DNA from: Eretmocerus hayati
Taxonomy: Eukaryota > Arthropoda > Insecta > Hymenoptera > Aphelinidae
DNA: 64,000 bases
Direction of reading: 5' to 3'
Assembly: GCA_029851415.1 (NCBI GenBank)
Contig: CM056744.1
Location: 15,321,268-15,385,267 of the forward strand
Shown: positions 49,201 through 60,179 of the stretch, one piece after another
How the letters are laid out: each line of letters starts with the position of its first letter
Numbering within the stretch: the first letter of the stretch is position 1
Program-made: the position numbers and the translations under genes
Notes under the pieces: generated by a model
The model's input: the letters and a program-made list of their open reading frames with translations, nothing else
What the model was told of the DNA's origin: nothing
Database searches by the model: none

Positions 49201-49949
49201 GTTGACAAATAGAAGGTGAGAATCATCTCTTGAAAAGAGTTTGATCAGATTCGAAATGACTCTGGTATCATTCAATCGAAAGTGAAGCTGTGCAGAGATA
49301 CAGCTGTTTCATGCTCGCTATGTCCGGGCATTTATGATTCAAGCCATTACTACACTGTTGTCTGTGAATTCACAAGCGAGCCCGTACAGGGCACTACCAT
49401 TCTGAGAAGTTTATTTTTACAGTGGTCTGGATTGTAAAATAACATGCGTCCCGCGAACTCACATGCAGTTACTGTATAATACATAATGTTCTGAGGAGTG
49501 CCAAATCACTGGCTCCCGGTCATTTTACAGTTCTTGGCACTGAAAAGGAAAGTCTATGACCAGTTCTGAGAGGGGCAAAATCCACGGCGGGGCCTGTGAT
49601 TATACAGTTTCCGAACTGATAAAAACTCACGCCGGGCCTATGAAAGTCACGTTCTCAGCACAGTACTGGTCGCATAGTTTCCAATGCCCAGCACTGTAAA
49701 AGTACACCGAGTTTTCACAGAGTACAAGATTCCAGTCCTCAACCATAATTAGCTGATCAGTGAGAACAGTTATTGTCAATAATATTCTTTCAGGTCAAAG
49801 GCATCAAGAGGTTGCGAGTGGGTGATGCTTCAATAATGCCCATGGTACCCGTGGCACATCTCAATATACCATCGATGGCTATTGGAGAAAAATTGGCTGA
49901 CATGGTCAAGTGCGATTGGGGATATAATTCTGGCACTGGAATCTGTTGA
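46247..49949 (+). CDS. GMC oxidoreductase, glucose dehydrogenase-like (gene B)
   Basis: Exons 46247-46736, 47818-49085 and 49794-49949 join at phases 1 and 0 to give 637 residues. The ATG at 46247 is followed by a signal peptide (MTKWLFTGIVISLISTNLAI). The FAD motif is FDFIVVGAGSAGAVIASRL. GMC signature 2 is SAGAVGSPKLLMLSGIGP, the catalytic segment is LWHHSGTCKMG, and the C-terminal active-site segment is VAHLNIP. It is the closest neighbour of gene A in exon 1, exon 3 and intron positions, with an identical middle-exon length of 1268 nt. Part of exon 2 (48021-48425) is almost identical to gene C, pointing to gene conversion. Intron 1 carries a small inverted repeat at 47598-47719, and intron 2 contains degenerate repeat-like DNA. 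Probably secreted; substrate unknown. Confidence 0.94.
47598..47719. mobile_element. Small inverted-repeat element in gene B intron 1
   Basis: The ends carry a perfect 13-nt inverted pair, TGGGAGTAAACCT at 47598-47610 and AGGTTTACTCCCA at 47707-47719. The interior includes CCAATATGGCCGAATC and CCAAGATGGCGGC. The size and ends resemble a MITE. Confidence 0.45.
49300..49720. repeat. Degenerate repeat-like DNA in gene B intron 2
   Basis: Recurring words such as TTTTACAGT, GGGCCT, GCACTG and GTCC(A/C) occur in a GC-richer block between exons 2 and 3 of gene B. It may be an old element. No clean unit or ends could be defined. The equivalent intron of gene C is only 79 nt. Confidence 0.3.
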
Positions 49950-51043
49950 TGCAATTGCAAGATGGAACATGAGTTATGAGAGATGAATCATATTACGTAG
50001 CTTAAATCAAACTCCCCTCCCTCCTTGTAGATATAAATCCGCCTAGACTATTTTACAGTGATTTTCGTATCATTTACGTCGAATGGTTATTTGATGAAGA
50101 GATTTTTTTATGGATTTTGAGAGGATGTGCACAGACTTATATTGTGATACCTATCAAAAAGATGCAACATTTTCTTTTTGACGTCAGATCTGGCAAGTAT
50201 AAGTTGTTCGGTGTATCAACTACGTTTTTTCCTTTTCTAGGAGTTTTAGGTTACAGTAGATGATACTCTAGATCTTGTGTAAGCGGGAAATTTTTGTATA
50301 ATTAGTGCAAAACAAGCAAGATGGATGAGAGATACCCGATGAAGTCAATGTGTTTTTTAACTCTTCGATCGAGACTCGCATAACGCAACAGAGCGATATT
50401 ATTCTATTAGTAGACTATATTTTTGAAATATTATAACACTGAAGAACGTCATGGTTCATTGAAAAGTATGTTTGCCAGGAAACGTACTTGTCAACAATGA
50501 ATATGAAACATTTATCGTCTAAGTTTTTAAAACCGTCTTGAAGTATACTCTTTTTTCAGAGTTAAAATCGAAGAATCCTCACGTAATCCTTCGTGACGAC
50601 TGCGAAATATTCTTAATTACTTCGAATTCACCTCGAAAATCACAGTGCTATATCATCGAGGTCTCGCCTCCAACAGTCAAGGTCAAGAAGCATGATTATT
50701 TGATTTAAATGGGGTTCGGAGAATATGTGCCACGTTTTTTTCAAAAATGACAGGTATGAAACTATAAGGGGAAAATGTTGGAAACAAAAAATCTAGTGGA
50801 TCTATGTCAACAATGAAATGCCAGTTTCAAATCCAAACGTTACCCTCTAACAAAATCCAGAATAAACGTGCCTCACAAATGACAATAAAAACACGTCCAC
50901 ACATTCTTTGATCGTTATAATCAATTCAATCGCGTTCTTATGACGCATTCACAAGTGTTGCTCGTTCAATATTTCAAATTTACAGTTGAGTCTCAACGCT
51001 CACACAGTGATCTCTTCAGTTCAAGTCAAATTACTGTCGTGAA
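49950..51043. other. Spacer between GMC genes B and C
   Basis: About 1.1 kb, AT-rich, no gene seen. It holds the 3' UTR of gene B and the promoter of gene C. AATAAACGTGCC around 50862 recalls the first part of the conserved block upstream of genes A and B, but the rest is not conserved. Confidence 0.4.
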
Positions 51044-54000
51044 ATGAAAACATTAATAATATGCACGAGTGCCATAATCTTCATCATTGTCTCTTATCTG
51101 AATTCGGCCGAGGGCTTCAATTTGAATCTATTTTGGCGAGTCATCGGTAACATTAAATCAATTGAAGCAAGTGGATTGAAATTCCTAATGGACACGGGGA
51201 GGTTCTCGAAAAGTGAACTGAAAGACTCAACCCCATCGTCCAATGAAGAAGAGTTTGACTTCATCGTAGTTGGAGCAGGCAGTTCTGGGGCCGTTGTTGC
51301 TTCGAGATTGAGCGAAGAGTCTAGTGCACGAGTTTTACTGATTGAAGCTGGAGGTCCTGAAAATTTGGTGATGGACATACCCCTGTCATCATTTTTCTTA
51401 CTTTACGATGAGAAAATTCATTGGGATATGTACAATGAACCATCAAATAATTCTTGTTTGGGAATGAAAAATCGTCGATGCAAGCTACCATTTGGAAAAG
51501 TTATGGGTGGTGGGAGCACCATTAATGTTATGATAGCTACTCGAGGTCAGTTCACCCTCTTATTCGTCATGTTAACAGGAATACAAACTTTCCGGTTATT
51601 GAAGTATCTTTCAGTCTAAAGTAATAAATTGCTGAACTTCTCACAGTCCGTTGCTGGTGCATGAAATCTCGGTGACTAATGTAAAATTTGTAATTGGTCC
51701 AATATTATGAACGGATTTTTGTGGATTTTACCTCATTCCGTGATGTTCCCTCATCCCTTGACAAAAATAGCCATTTTTCCCTACTTCTCAATCAAATTCA
51801 ACGATGAAAAGTGCTGTATTATTGTTTCAGTTTCATTATTAGTCCTATTTGTGCTCGAGAAAGGATGATAGGTTAAACAAAAATGTCGATAAAATCTGAG
51901 CACGTAGTGATTCGGTACTATTCCTAAGGGTAAACATACCGTTGGAATTGAAACCATGCAATCCCATCCTTGAGAATGCGAGCTTGATTTGTGTATTTGC
52001 ATGTTAATCTTATGGAGCACTTATATAATCACTATTACGTAGCAAGAAAATAACCACTCTTAAAGCTTATACCTCGAATGCATCTCAATATTTTTCAACG
52101 TACCTCGGCTCATTTTAAAGCTTATTTCAATGACTTCAAAATGGACACTATTAGGGTCTCGATTCAAAATGAGATTGCTCGACTCAGATTTGTTGAAATC
52201 ACAATTATCGCAGCTCAATTTGAAGACCTTGGAATGAGCTTTGAAATGAGCTAAGGTGCGTTGGAAAATATTGGGAAGCGTTGGAGTTGTGGATACTGGA
52301 AGCCATTGTCGTCATGTCACGTGAAGTACTCAGAAGTGCTCTGAAAGATTAACACGCAAAAATACGACTCAAGCTCGCATTTTCAATAATGAGATCACTC
52401 CATTTCTATTCGAACGAGGTGTTCATCCTTGGGAATAATACCAGATCACTACGTACTCAGATTTCTTTGACATTTTTTTTAACCTATCAGCCTTTTCCAA
52501 GCATCTTGCCTATAGAAATACAATTGATCTTCATGATTTCTTATTACAGGGTCCAAAAAAAATTACAATGACTGGGCGAGCATGACCGGTGATCAGAACT
52601 GGTCCTATGATAACATGCTCAGGTATTTTAAAAAAATTGAAAATTTCGATGACACTTCAAACAATTATGAAAAAATGTACCACAATTATGATGGGCCAGT
52701 TCGAATAGCTAATGCTGCGTATCGTACCAAATATGCTGAGAATTGGGCCAAAGCAGGAGCAGAATTGGGTCTTCCTCCAGTCGATTACAATGGTCGCAAA
52801 TTATCTGGTCTCAATTACCTTCAAACCAATCAAGTCAACGGCGAAAGAATGAGTTCCAACAGAGCTTACTTGCATACCGCCAAAGGTCGAAAAAATTTGG
52901 TGGTCAGTATGTTCAGTCACGTAACTAAGATTCTGATAGATCCCCAGACGAGAATCGCTTATGGACTTGAGTTCATCAAGAGAGGAAGAAAAATAACTGT
53001 CAGAGCAAGAAAAGAGATGATTTTGAGTGCTAGAGCAGTTGGATCACCAAAGCTTCTCATGCTTTCGGGAATAGGCCCGAGGCAACATCTACAAGATCTA
53101 GGAATACCTGTTCTGGTAGATGCTCCTGTGGGTGAAAACCTCATGGATCATCTTTCTTTTATAAATTTACAATTTCTGACCAATAAGACTGGTGGTATTC
53201 AGATTTTGCAATTTATAGAACCAAATGATACGTCTTTGAGCGATTATTTTAATCATCAAAAAGGATCAGTGACGGTGCCCTCTGGGGCTGAAGGTATCGG
53301 CTATATAAATGTCGATGATCCATCTGCTGAAAATCAGAATCCGAATATCGAACTCACTTTTGGTAGTATATTGCCGAATCGTTTCATTTACGAGGTCCTG
53401 GGATTCAACAAAACGTATTACACAAAGTCCTTGCAAAATTTTGACTTTAGGAAAGGCTATTTCATCTGGCCAGTTCTTATACAACCGAAGAGTCATGGTA
53501 GAATATTTTTGAGGGACTCAAACCCACTTTCCAAGCCAAGAATTTTTGCTAACTATCTATCTCATCCAGAGGACGTCAGAATTGCAGTTGAAGGAATCAA
53601 GTTTGCTTTGAAGATAAGCCAGACTAATGCAATGAAGGAAATTGGATCAAAGTTACATCACGAGGTGGTTCTTGGTTGCGAAAGTCCAGAATTTTTATCG
53701 GATGACTATTGGGCATGTGCTCTAAGAACTTTTATGATAGGAATGTATCATCATTCAGGAACTTGTAAAATGGGACAAGAAAAGGATCCTTCGACAGTCG
53801 TTGATAATAGATTGCGGGTATGGTGTATTGACTCCAGTGAATTCAATTTGCTCCATAATTGCAAAATTTTTAAGAAAACTACTTTTATATGACTAGGTAA
53901 AAGGTGTCAAGCAGTTACGAGTGGCTGATACTTCAATAATGCCAATCATCCCAATAGCACATCTGATGATACCGGCAATGGCGATTGGCGAAAAAGTGGC

Positions 54001-54052
54001 TGACATGATCAAATGTGATTGGAAATATCTGTCAGACAGTGATATTTGTTGA
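51044..54052 (+). CDS. GMC oxidoreductase, glucose dehydrogenase-like (gene C)
   Basis: Exons 51044-51545, 52550-53817 and 53897-54052 join at phases 1 and 0 to give 641 residues. The ATG at 51044 starts a signal peptide (MKTLIICTSAIIFIIVSYLNSAEG). The FAD motif is FDFIVVGAGSSGAVVASRL. It is the most divergent of the three at both ends: the C-terminal active site reads GMYHHSGTCKMG and IAHLMIP, so the Asn two after the His is replaced by Met. Signature 2 reads SARAVGSPKLL, with Arg replacing the usual Gly. The central part of exon 2 (52753-53157) is almost identical to gene B and partly to gene A. The second intron is only 79 nt. Probably secreted. The Gly-to-Arg change might affect FAD binding or folding, so activity is less certain than for A and B. 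Confidence 0.92.
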
Positions 54053-56325
54053 CTGATGAAGAGTTCGGTATATACTAAGGAATACTGAAAGGGTGAAATT
54101 GATAAATCCAAAAGTCTTGCAATTGATTACTTTTGTTGGCTCACTTGACGTTACACCTGACCGCGCTTTTTCAATTCGGAAAAGGATTTCGAAATGCTTT
54201 GACGTTCGTGCTTGACAACTAGATACTCTATTGATAACCAGTCGTGAATGATGGAGATTTCGGTTTAAGCTGTCGTGAAGAGGTCTACAAACCACATAGA
54301 CGAAACGTCGAAAAATCAAAAACTCTTTCTTATATACATAAAAAGTGAGGAATTTTTCCACCAGCTCCTCGCCACCCATTCCTTCAAGATCGACAAAACA
54401 TCTCAATACAAATTGCATCTCGAATCCATTCTAACTAATTGAGTAATATCATAATCAAATACATCAACTCCGTCACACCAGCTCCTAGATTTCCGTAAGA
54501 CTATACAAAATCGGAATAATTGAAGAATTTATCGAGAGCTAATCTCCCCGATGAATAAGATTATGTAGTAGAAGATTATAATATTTTTGCCGGCTGTGTT
54601 CTCAAACAAACTAAATAATTGGAAACTATTATCAATTGGCTAATGAAAGAACATGGGATTGAGAGAAAATTTTCAATTTATTCAGTAAAATCAATTTTAT
54701 ACATGTACGATTTTTCAGAGCCCTTGAGTCAATGAAGGAGTTTCTCAAGGAATTATTTTCCATCCTTGAAATTCGGGAGTATACTCCGTCTAATTCACTT
54801 GATTCGTCGATTTTCAGCGATTTGAATATATCTTTTCAGAACTTCAGCTCATACAACGAGTACATTAATAGCGAGAATATGCAGCAAAAACATATGCAAT
54901 CACCAGGACACGAATATTGAGTGCTGTCTTCCAGGATGTGCACATTTTTGGCAGACACAGGTTCACAATCTTCCTGATGGAGTAAGAAAAAAAATAGATA
55001 AATTCATTTCATCCTACTGTTTCACGTAGGAATCTGAATTTGGTCATCTCACTGATGCTTGAAATTTGTTGACTTACCATGGGTATGTGAGAGCTACTCT
55101 TCAGGTTCGATCTGAAAAAATTATTTTCTTGCCGTGGTAGCTCTAGAGTAGCTGCAAAAAATGTGAATGAGCTGTTAATGTCTAATGAAGCGATTGAGCG
55201 ATTTTAAGCTGACAGATTAGTAATTGACTATTTGTGGCGTCAGTGAGAAGGTTTGACTTGAATCCAATTTGAGAATTTGAGCATCCTTCTTTCACACGTA
55301 TTTTCATTTCTTCTTATTGACAATTTCTCAATAAATTTTATTTTCCATAACCGTCTCTATGCTTGAAGATTTTTCTGTTCATGGGTGACTGAATTGGTAT
55401 ATTTTAAGTACGTGCATCCAATCATTGAAGAGCGATGTATTATAGACACCGGGCATTTGTGAAAAAAATAAGACGAAATTCTAGTAATATCCCATGTCTT
55501 CACTACGAAAAAGATCTCGGAATAGGATATTTTGTTACAACGGTGAAAAAGCTTTTTTTTGCACCCGAGACCCGAGTGATGGGTTTCCGGCCCCAGCCGC
55601 AGACGAGGGTCGTCATCTTCACAAGGATGCGAAAAAATAGGTTTTACTCCCGTGTATGGAACTATAATTTTTGATCAACACTATGAATGAAAATTGATAA
55701 ACTGTGCATACGTTCATGTGCAGTGTATAAAAAAAATGTATTCTTGATTACAAACAGGTGGCGACATAGAACAATTCCTCACTTGATTTTATTGTCATTA
55801 TTGAATCCCTCCAGGTGAATATCATATCTTTACTTCGATTTCTGCATGAATCTTTTTTATAATTTTGTATAATTCTATTTGTGAAACAAATTCCTCGAAT
55901 GAAACTATGGATGTAGTGAAAAGATAGTTGGTCCTTATACCTAAGGCTCTAATATCCATTTTTTATCAGCCGGATGTCAACCCAACTATATTTGCAGCAT
56001 GTGATATACATAATTTAATTGAGCTCCTGAGTACTCGAGAATTATTGATCACTCTGTAAACAAAACAAAAAAATGGTACGCACTTCGATGGATGGATGTG
56101 GATACGAGGCTCGGAACGGAAGTTTATCGATCGAATCCCCCGACACTCTCGTTTAGTACCTCATAGTGAATACATCATGGCATGCCAAATTTTTTCCGAT
56201 AGTGCCATATTCTCACCTCTTTATCGAATTTTTCGATCCGAATGGATTGTTCTGAACGATAAATTAGTAGGATATAACTTCTTCATCGACGAGGTGTCTT
56301 GATCATCGTTTATCAATGAGGGAGA
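54053..56325. other. Gene-poor stretch after the GMC cluster
   Basis: An acceptor-like TTTTTCAG at 54711-54718 is followed by a 62-codon frame (54732-54920, MKEFLKELFSIL...) and an AATAAA at 55330-55335. This could be a small gene or terminal exon, but the peptide has no recognised domain. A dispersed repeat copy lies at about 55627-55742. Confidence 0.35.
55627..55742 (+). repeat. Dispersed repeat (copy b)
   Basis: Similar to 22970-23090: TAGGTTTTACTCCCGTGTAT, then GGAACT, later TTGATAAACTGTGC, and ending with GTGCAGTGTATAAAAAA. Same orientation, class unknown. Confidence 0.5.
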
Positions 56326-57794
56326 CAGAGCCGGCCTTGGGGGGGGGGGGGGCGAACCTGTTTGGCGGCTAGGCGGGGCGCCGTGCGCCAGGTCCAGAGG
56401 GGCGAAGTCTGCAGAGATGCTTGAACCATAGATATTATGCAGAGAAAAGAACGAAACCCATCAAACCTAGGAAGACATCCAATCCCGCGAATAACCGGAT
56501 GCTCGGGCCGAAAATTCTGTCCGGGCAAAATGAAGCACAAAAACCTACAAAGGCAATCAGCGCAAATAACCGAACACTCGAACCATATTCTGCGGGGAAT
56601 CAACGAATCCCAAAAACAAGGAAGACATCCACCCCCGCTAGTGACCGAATGTTAGGGCCAAAAACTCTGTCGGGGAAAAATGAAGCCCTAAAATCTAGAC
56701 AGGCCATCAAATTCACAAATGTCTGGATTCTTGGACCATATGTTCTGCGGGAAATAACACGGGTTCTAAAAGTAAGAAAGGCAATCGAACCAGCAAATCT
56801 TCGGATTATCGGACTAGATATCCATATATCAGGGCGTGCAGCAATCCGTAATTTCAAGAAAAGAATCAAAACTGCATACGCAGTGCCTGGATGCCCGGAA
56901 CAGACTTTCGGTGGGGTAAGAATAAATCCTGAATCCTAGGATTCGTGTCGCAAATCTGGATATGCCCGGATGCTCGGATCAGATTTAATTAGTCGGATCC
57001 GGGCACTAGCGGGTTTGATTGCCTTCCCAGTTTTTGGGATTCGGTCTTCCCCCACAGCATATCTGGTCTGCGTGTCCGGGTATTCGCGGGTTTGATTAGG
57101 TTTTGGGATTTGTTGTTTCCCCGCAGAATATCTGGTCCGAGCATCCGGGCAGAATCCGGGCCGTAATGGCGAGAGGTTTCTCACTTTGGCTTGTTCTCGT
57201 GTTTTTCTCACGTTGACATGAACATATTTCCTCCAACATACACATTCATTCATTGTTTCAATGGAATATTCAAGTGCAGATTATTCGAGTACCAGGCCGC
57301 GATCACTAAACCCCGGACACGCTATCTCTTCCACCCCAAGAGTGATGAATTTGTAATTTTCATGATACGGCTGATCCCGAACCAATGATTGAGACCTCAC
57401 GAGGCACCCAAACTTGAATGCATTTCGTAATGGGAATTTTGATCGTATATTATTCATCGGGAAAAAAGTATGTAGGACTAATACCGGGAAAAATAATCCG
57501 CCCAGATCCGCGGATTTTCCTCTCGATAATAATCCCATATCATTTTTCCTTGACTTATACAATCAACCTTTATTAAAATCATCGCCACAATCGAAATTTT
57601 TATTTTGCATTGCACTTAAGTTCGGATATCTTCGTGTAACAATAATGGTTCGAGATTGGCTGTATGATTAGTCATGTCATTATCAGATCTGCCGAACGAA
57701 TCAGCAAAAAAGTGATATCTAAATTCAGTGAAATAAAAGTTTAATTGCTTGCTGGTCTTCGTCCACGGCGCCATGCAAGCTAAGGCCGGCTCTG
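56326..57794. mobile_element. Non-autonomous DNA transposon with inverted minisatellite arms
   Basis: The ends are inverted: CAGAGCCGGCCTTGG at 56326-56340, and on the other strand CAGAGCCGGCCTTA from 57794. GGCGCCGTG is also shared near both ends. Inside, about 56430-56850 holds several degenerate direct copies of an 80-90-nt unit (words ACATCCAATCCCGCGAATA, CCGGATGCTCGGGCC, TCTGC/TCGGGGAAAAT). About 56950-57170 holds similar units in the opposite orientation. The left tandem array reads as a 172-codon pseudo-protein, which I treat as a by-product of the repeat. No transposase was seen. A run of G lies at 56339-56352. Confidence 0.7.
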
Positions 57795-59048
57795 AACGAG
57801 AATGCGGGACCATTGAATTTGAGTGACCCATTTCTAAAACCCAGGAGTCACAAAAACTTTTGAGAATAGTACATTGGTGAAGTTTGAAAAGATTGTAATT
57901 ATTGTCTGTTAAGAAGCAAATTTCCACTGCTTTAAGAAAAAAAATGTACAAAACTTAGACTGATGACTTTTTTCTCGAATTTGCTTTCATCTGATTCGGG
58001 TAGAATGTATTCATTTAGATCAAGGGTAGTTCTTTGTCGTTGATAAATGAACGAAAAATTTGATTTTTAGAAATTCAAGGAACCAAAAGTTGAAAGCTCA
58101 CATGAGCCAAGGCATTAATCTATAGAAGACAAAGGTATTTTGAAAATTATTCTTTCAATGATTGAAAATCCAGCCTGTATTGGCTTACGAACATTATCAC
58201 ATTCGCAACTAGTCTCTAAAGAATAATGATTTTTATGAATCCTTCCTAGACCAATCTTCCATCGGTAAGTCACTGTCAGTGAAATTTACAAAAATTGGTG
58301 TATTTTTTAGTTAAAAATTACAAAATCTAGTTGTCAATATTCACTTAGCAAATATCTTAGCAGAAAAATTTTGCTTTTGGAAGCATTTTTCAATCAGAGA
58401 TAAAATATAAACGTAAGTGCGATGCACATGTAGACACTTATCTTGAAACGATTCAATCAGAAAAATCATAATTGTTAACTTACGTATCGTCACATTCGGA
58501 TAAATATTTTGCCTGATGGGCTCCATTTTTTACCTCCTTCTGAATTCTCACGAATTTTGAATCAGAAAAATAGTGGCTTGGTTTTCCCTTATCAAAAAAT
58601 AAAACGAAAATACGTTGAAAAGTAACTGGTACACGTAGCACTGTCGATCGTTGAATGATATTTTAGCTGCTCTAATTTGTTATCCTCAAGCATCGTGCTC
58701 AGTACGCATGTTCCTAATACTTCATATTAGCCCTTCCTACGTGGTTAATGACGCCAAACCCTGGATCGAATTTTTTATCGTCTCTAATCCGTTCCGCCCA
58801 GCTCATTTTGTCACGTTTTCCCAATCAATATATCGAAGTGTTCGATTCCGATATGACTTATATATTCGATATAAGTATATACCGGCTGTCATCATTTGCA
58901 TGGTGTTGGAAAAACCTAAAATGGTTTAAATGCAAGCATAATGAGTGTAACATAGATGATTGTACGAGATGATAAGAATTCTGATGATTTGGAACAATAT
59001 TTTTCACAATTTGGGGAACTAATAGTAATATAATATGGCTTTATAGAT
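57795..59048. other. Gene-free stretch
   Basis: AT-rich sequence without a supportable coding region or clear repeat. Confidence 0.5.
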
Positions 59049-59215
59049 CTTTCCTGCTAAAAAAGTTCATGACAGATCAGTGGCAACATTTCGATCGTTA
59101 TTGTACGATCCTTATCAGGCAAAAAGTTCATTTCTAAAATTGCCTGATAAGGATTGTACGATATAACGATCAAAAATTTGCCTTTGATGTGCCATGAATT
59201 ATTCTAGCAGGAAAG
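59049..59215. mobile_element. Hairpin MITE
   Basis: A 167-nt inverted repeat. The ends are CTTTCCTGCT and its complement AGCAGGAAAG. Inner blocks GTACGATCCTTATCAGGCAA and the complementary TTGCCTGATAAGGATTGTAC pair closely around a short loop near 59.13 kb. No coding capacity. Confidence 0.75.
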
Positions 59216-59490
59216 GCCAATAAACCCATATTTCCATTCAATTTGAAAAAGTCTGCGATGAAATCTCATCCACAAATTTCAGGATCACTTGGATTTATGA
59301 TTATGCGTCAGCTGTGTTGTGACGGCCTGCTTTCAATTCAAAGACGCGTTCTTGAGTGTATTTCCCAATCGAATCGATTAAACGACGATCTACATCGTAT
59401 CATTATTTTTTTCAAAACCCACACATCATTGGCACACAGCTAGCTGGACACATAAATGTTTAAGGCCATGCGGTAGCCGTGCAAGCTAAA

Positions 59491-59631
59491 TTTTGTTCCA
59501 AGAATTCTCGAATTCTCTTGCGATTTGGGATAAACGACGAGTCATGCCGCAATTGTTATCATCTAACTTGAATGGCTCAACTTGTCGTTTAGCTCAAATC
59601 GCAAAAGAATTCGAGAATTCTTGGAACAAAA
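59491..59631. mobile_element. Hairpin element, family copy 1
   Basis: The arms start TTTTGTTCCAAGAATTCTCG and end with the complement. The arms include TTGCGATTTG and AAACGACGAG, and the loop contains TTATCATCTAACTTGA. The core is shared with the two hairpins at 59865-59997 and 60041-60179. Confidence 0.7.
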
Positions 59632-59864
59632 ATGTGTGTATTTAGGATGTCCCAGCTAGGCGCCCAGTGATTCCCACTTTTCTGCAGTAATCCAATGATT
59701 TGGGCTGAACATTGAGTTGTCGAGAATAATTCGGACAATAACAATAACTAGACAACTCATCTCAAACTTTGTACCATAAAAATGTTCACATAAGTGGTGA
59801 ATGGAACTTTACGGCCGGGCTGCACGGCTATGCCCCAATGCGGTCACCCTGCATGCTGAAAGTT

Positions 59865-59997
59865 ATTCCCACTTTTCTCCGATATTCTTGCGATTGGGGT
59901 GAAACGACGAGAAAACCCGCGTTTATTATCATCTAACTCGATTTCGTCTTCTCGTCGTTTCGCCCAAATCTCAAAAGAATCGGATAAAAGTGCGAAT
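59865..59997. mobile_element. Hairpin element, family copy 2
   Basis: The arms start ATTCCCACTTTTCTCCGAT and include TTCTTGCGATTGGGG and AAACGACGAGAA. The loop contains TTATCATCTAACTCGA, oriented as in copy 1. The right arm ends AAAAGTGCGAAT. Confidence 0.7.
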
Positions 59998-60040
59998 TAC
60001 AAAGTGCTTATATGATAGGTTAGGAAGTTTCCACACTCGA

Positions 60041-60179
60041 GTTATTCTTTCTTTTCTCCAGTTTTCTTGCGATTTGAGCCAAACGACGAGAAGACGAACT
60101 CAAGTTGGATGATAATAAGAATTCGTCTTCTCCTCGTTTAGTCCAAATTGCAAGAATATCGGAGAAAAGTGCGAATAAC
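60041..60179. mobile_element. Hairpin element, family copy 3 (inverted)
   Basis: The arms start GTTATTC, continue CTTTTCTCCAGTTTTC, and contain TTGCGATTTGAGC and AAACGACGAGAAGACGAA. The right end is GGAGAAAAGTGCGAATAAC. Its loop reads TCAAGTTGGATGATAATAA, the complement of the loops of copies 1 and 2, so this copy is in the opposite orientation. Confidence 0.7.

Noticed and set aside
54732..54920. 62-codon frame after a splice-acceptor-like site
   Set aside because: Short, no domain, and no upstream exon identified. A small gene is possible but unsupported.
56421..56939. 172-codon repetitive open frame
   Set aside because: It lies entirely within the transposon's minisatellite array, and its repeat period matches the DNA repeat.
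59491..60179. CRISPR-like array because of regularly spaced related palindromes
   Set aside because: The units are long hairpins of differing orientation without constant repeats and spacers, in a eukaryotic genome with no cas genes.
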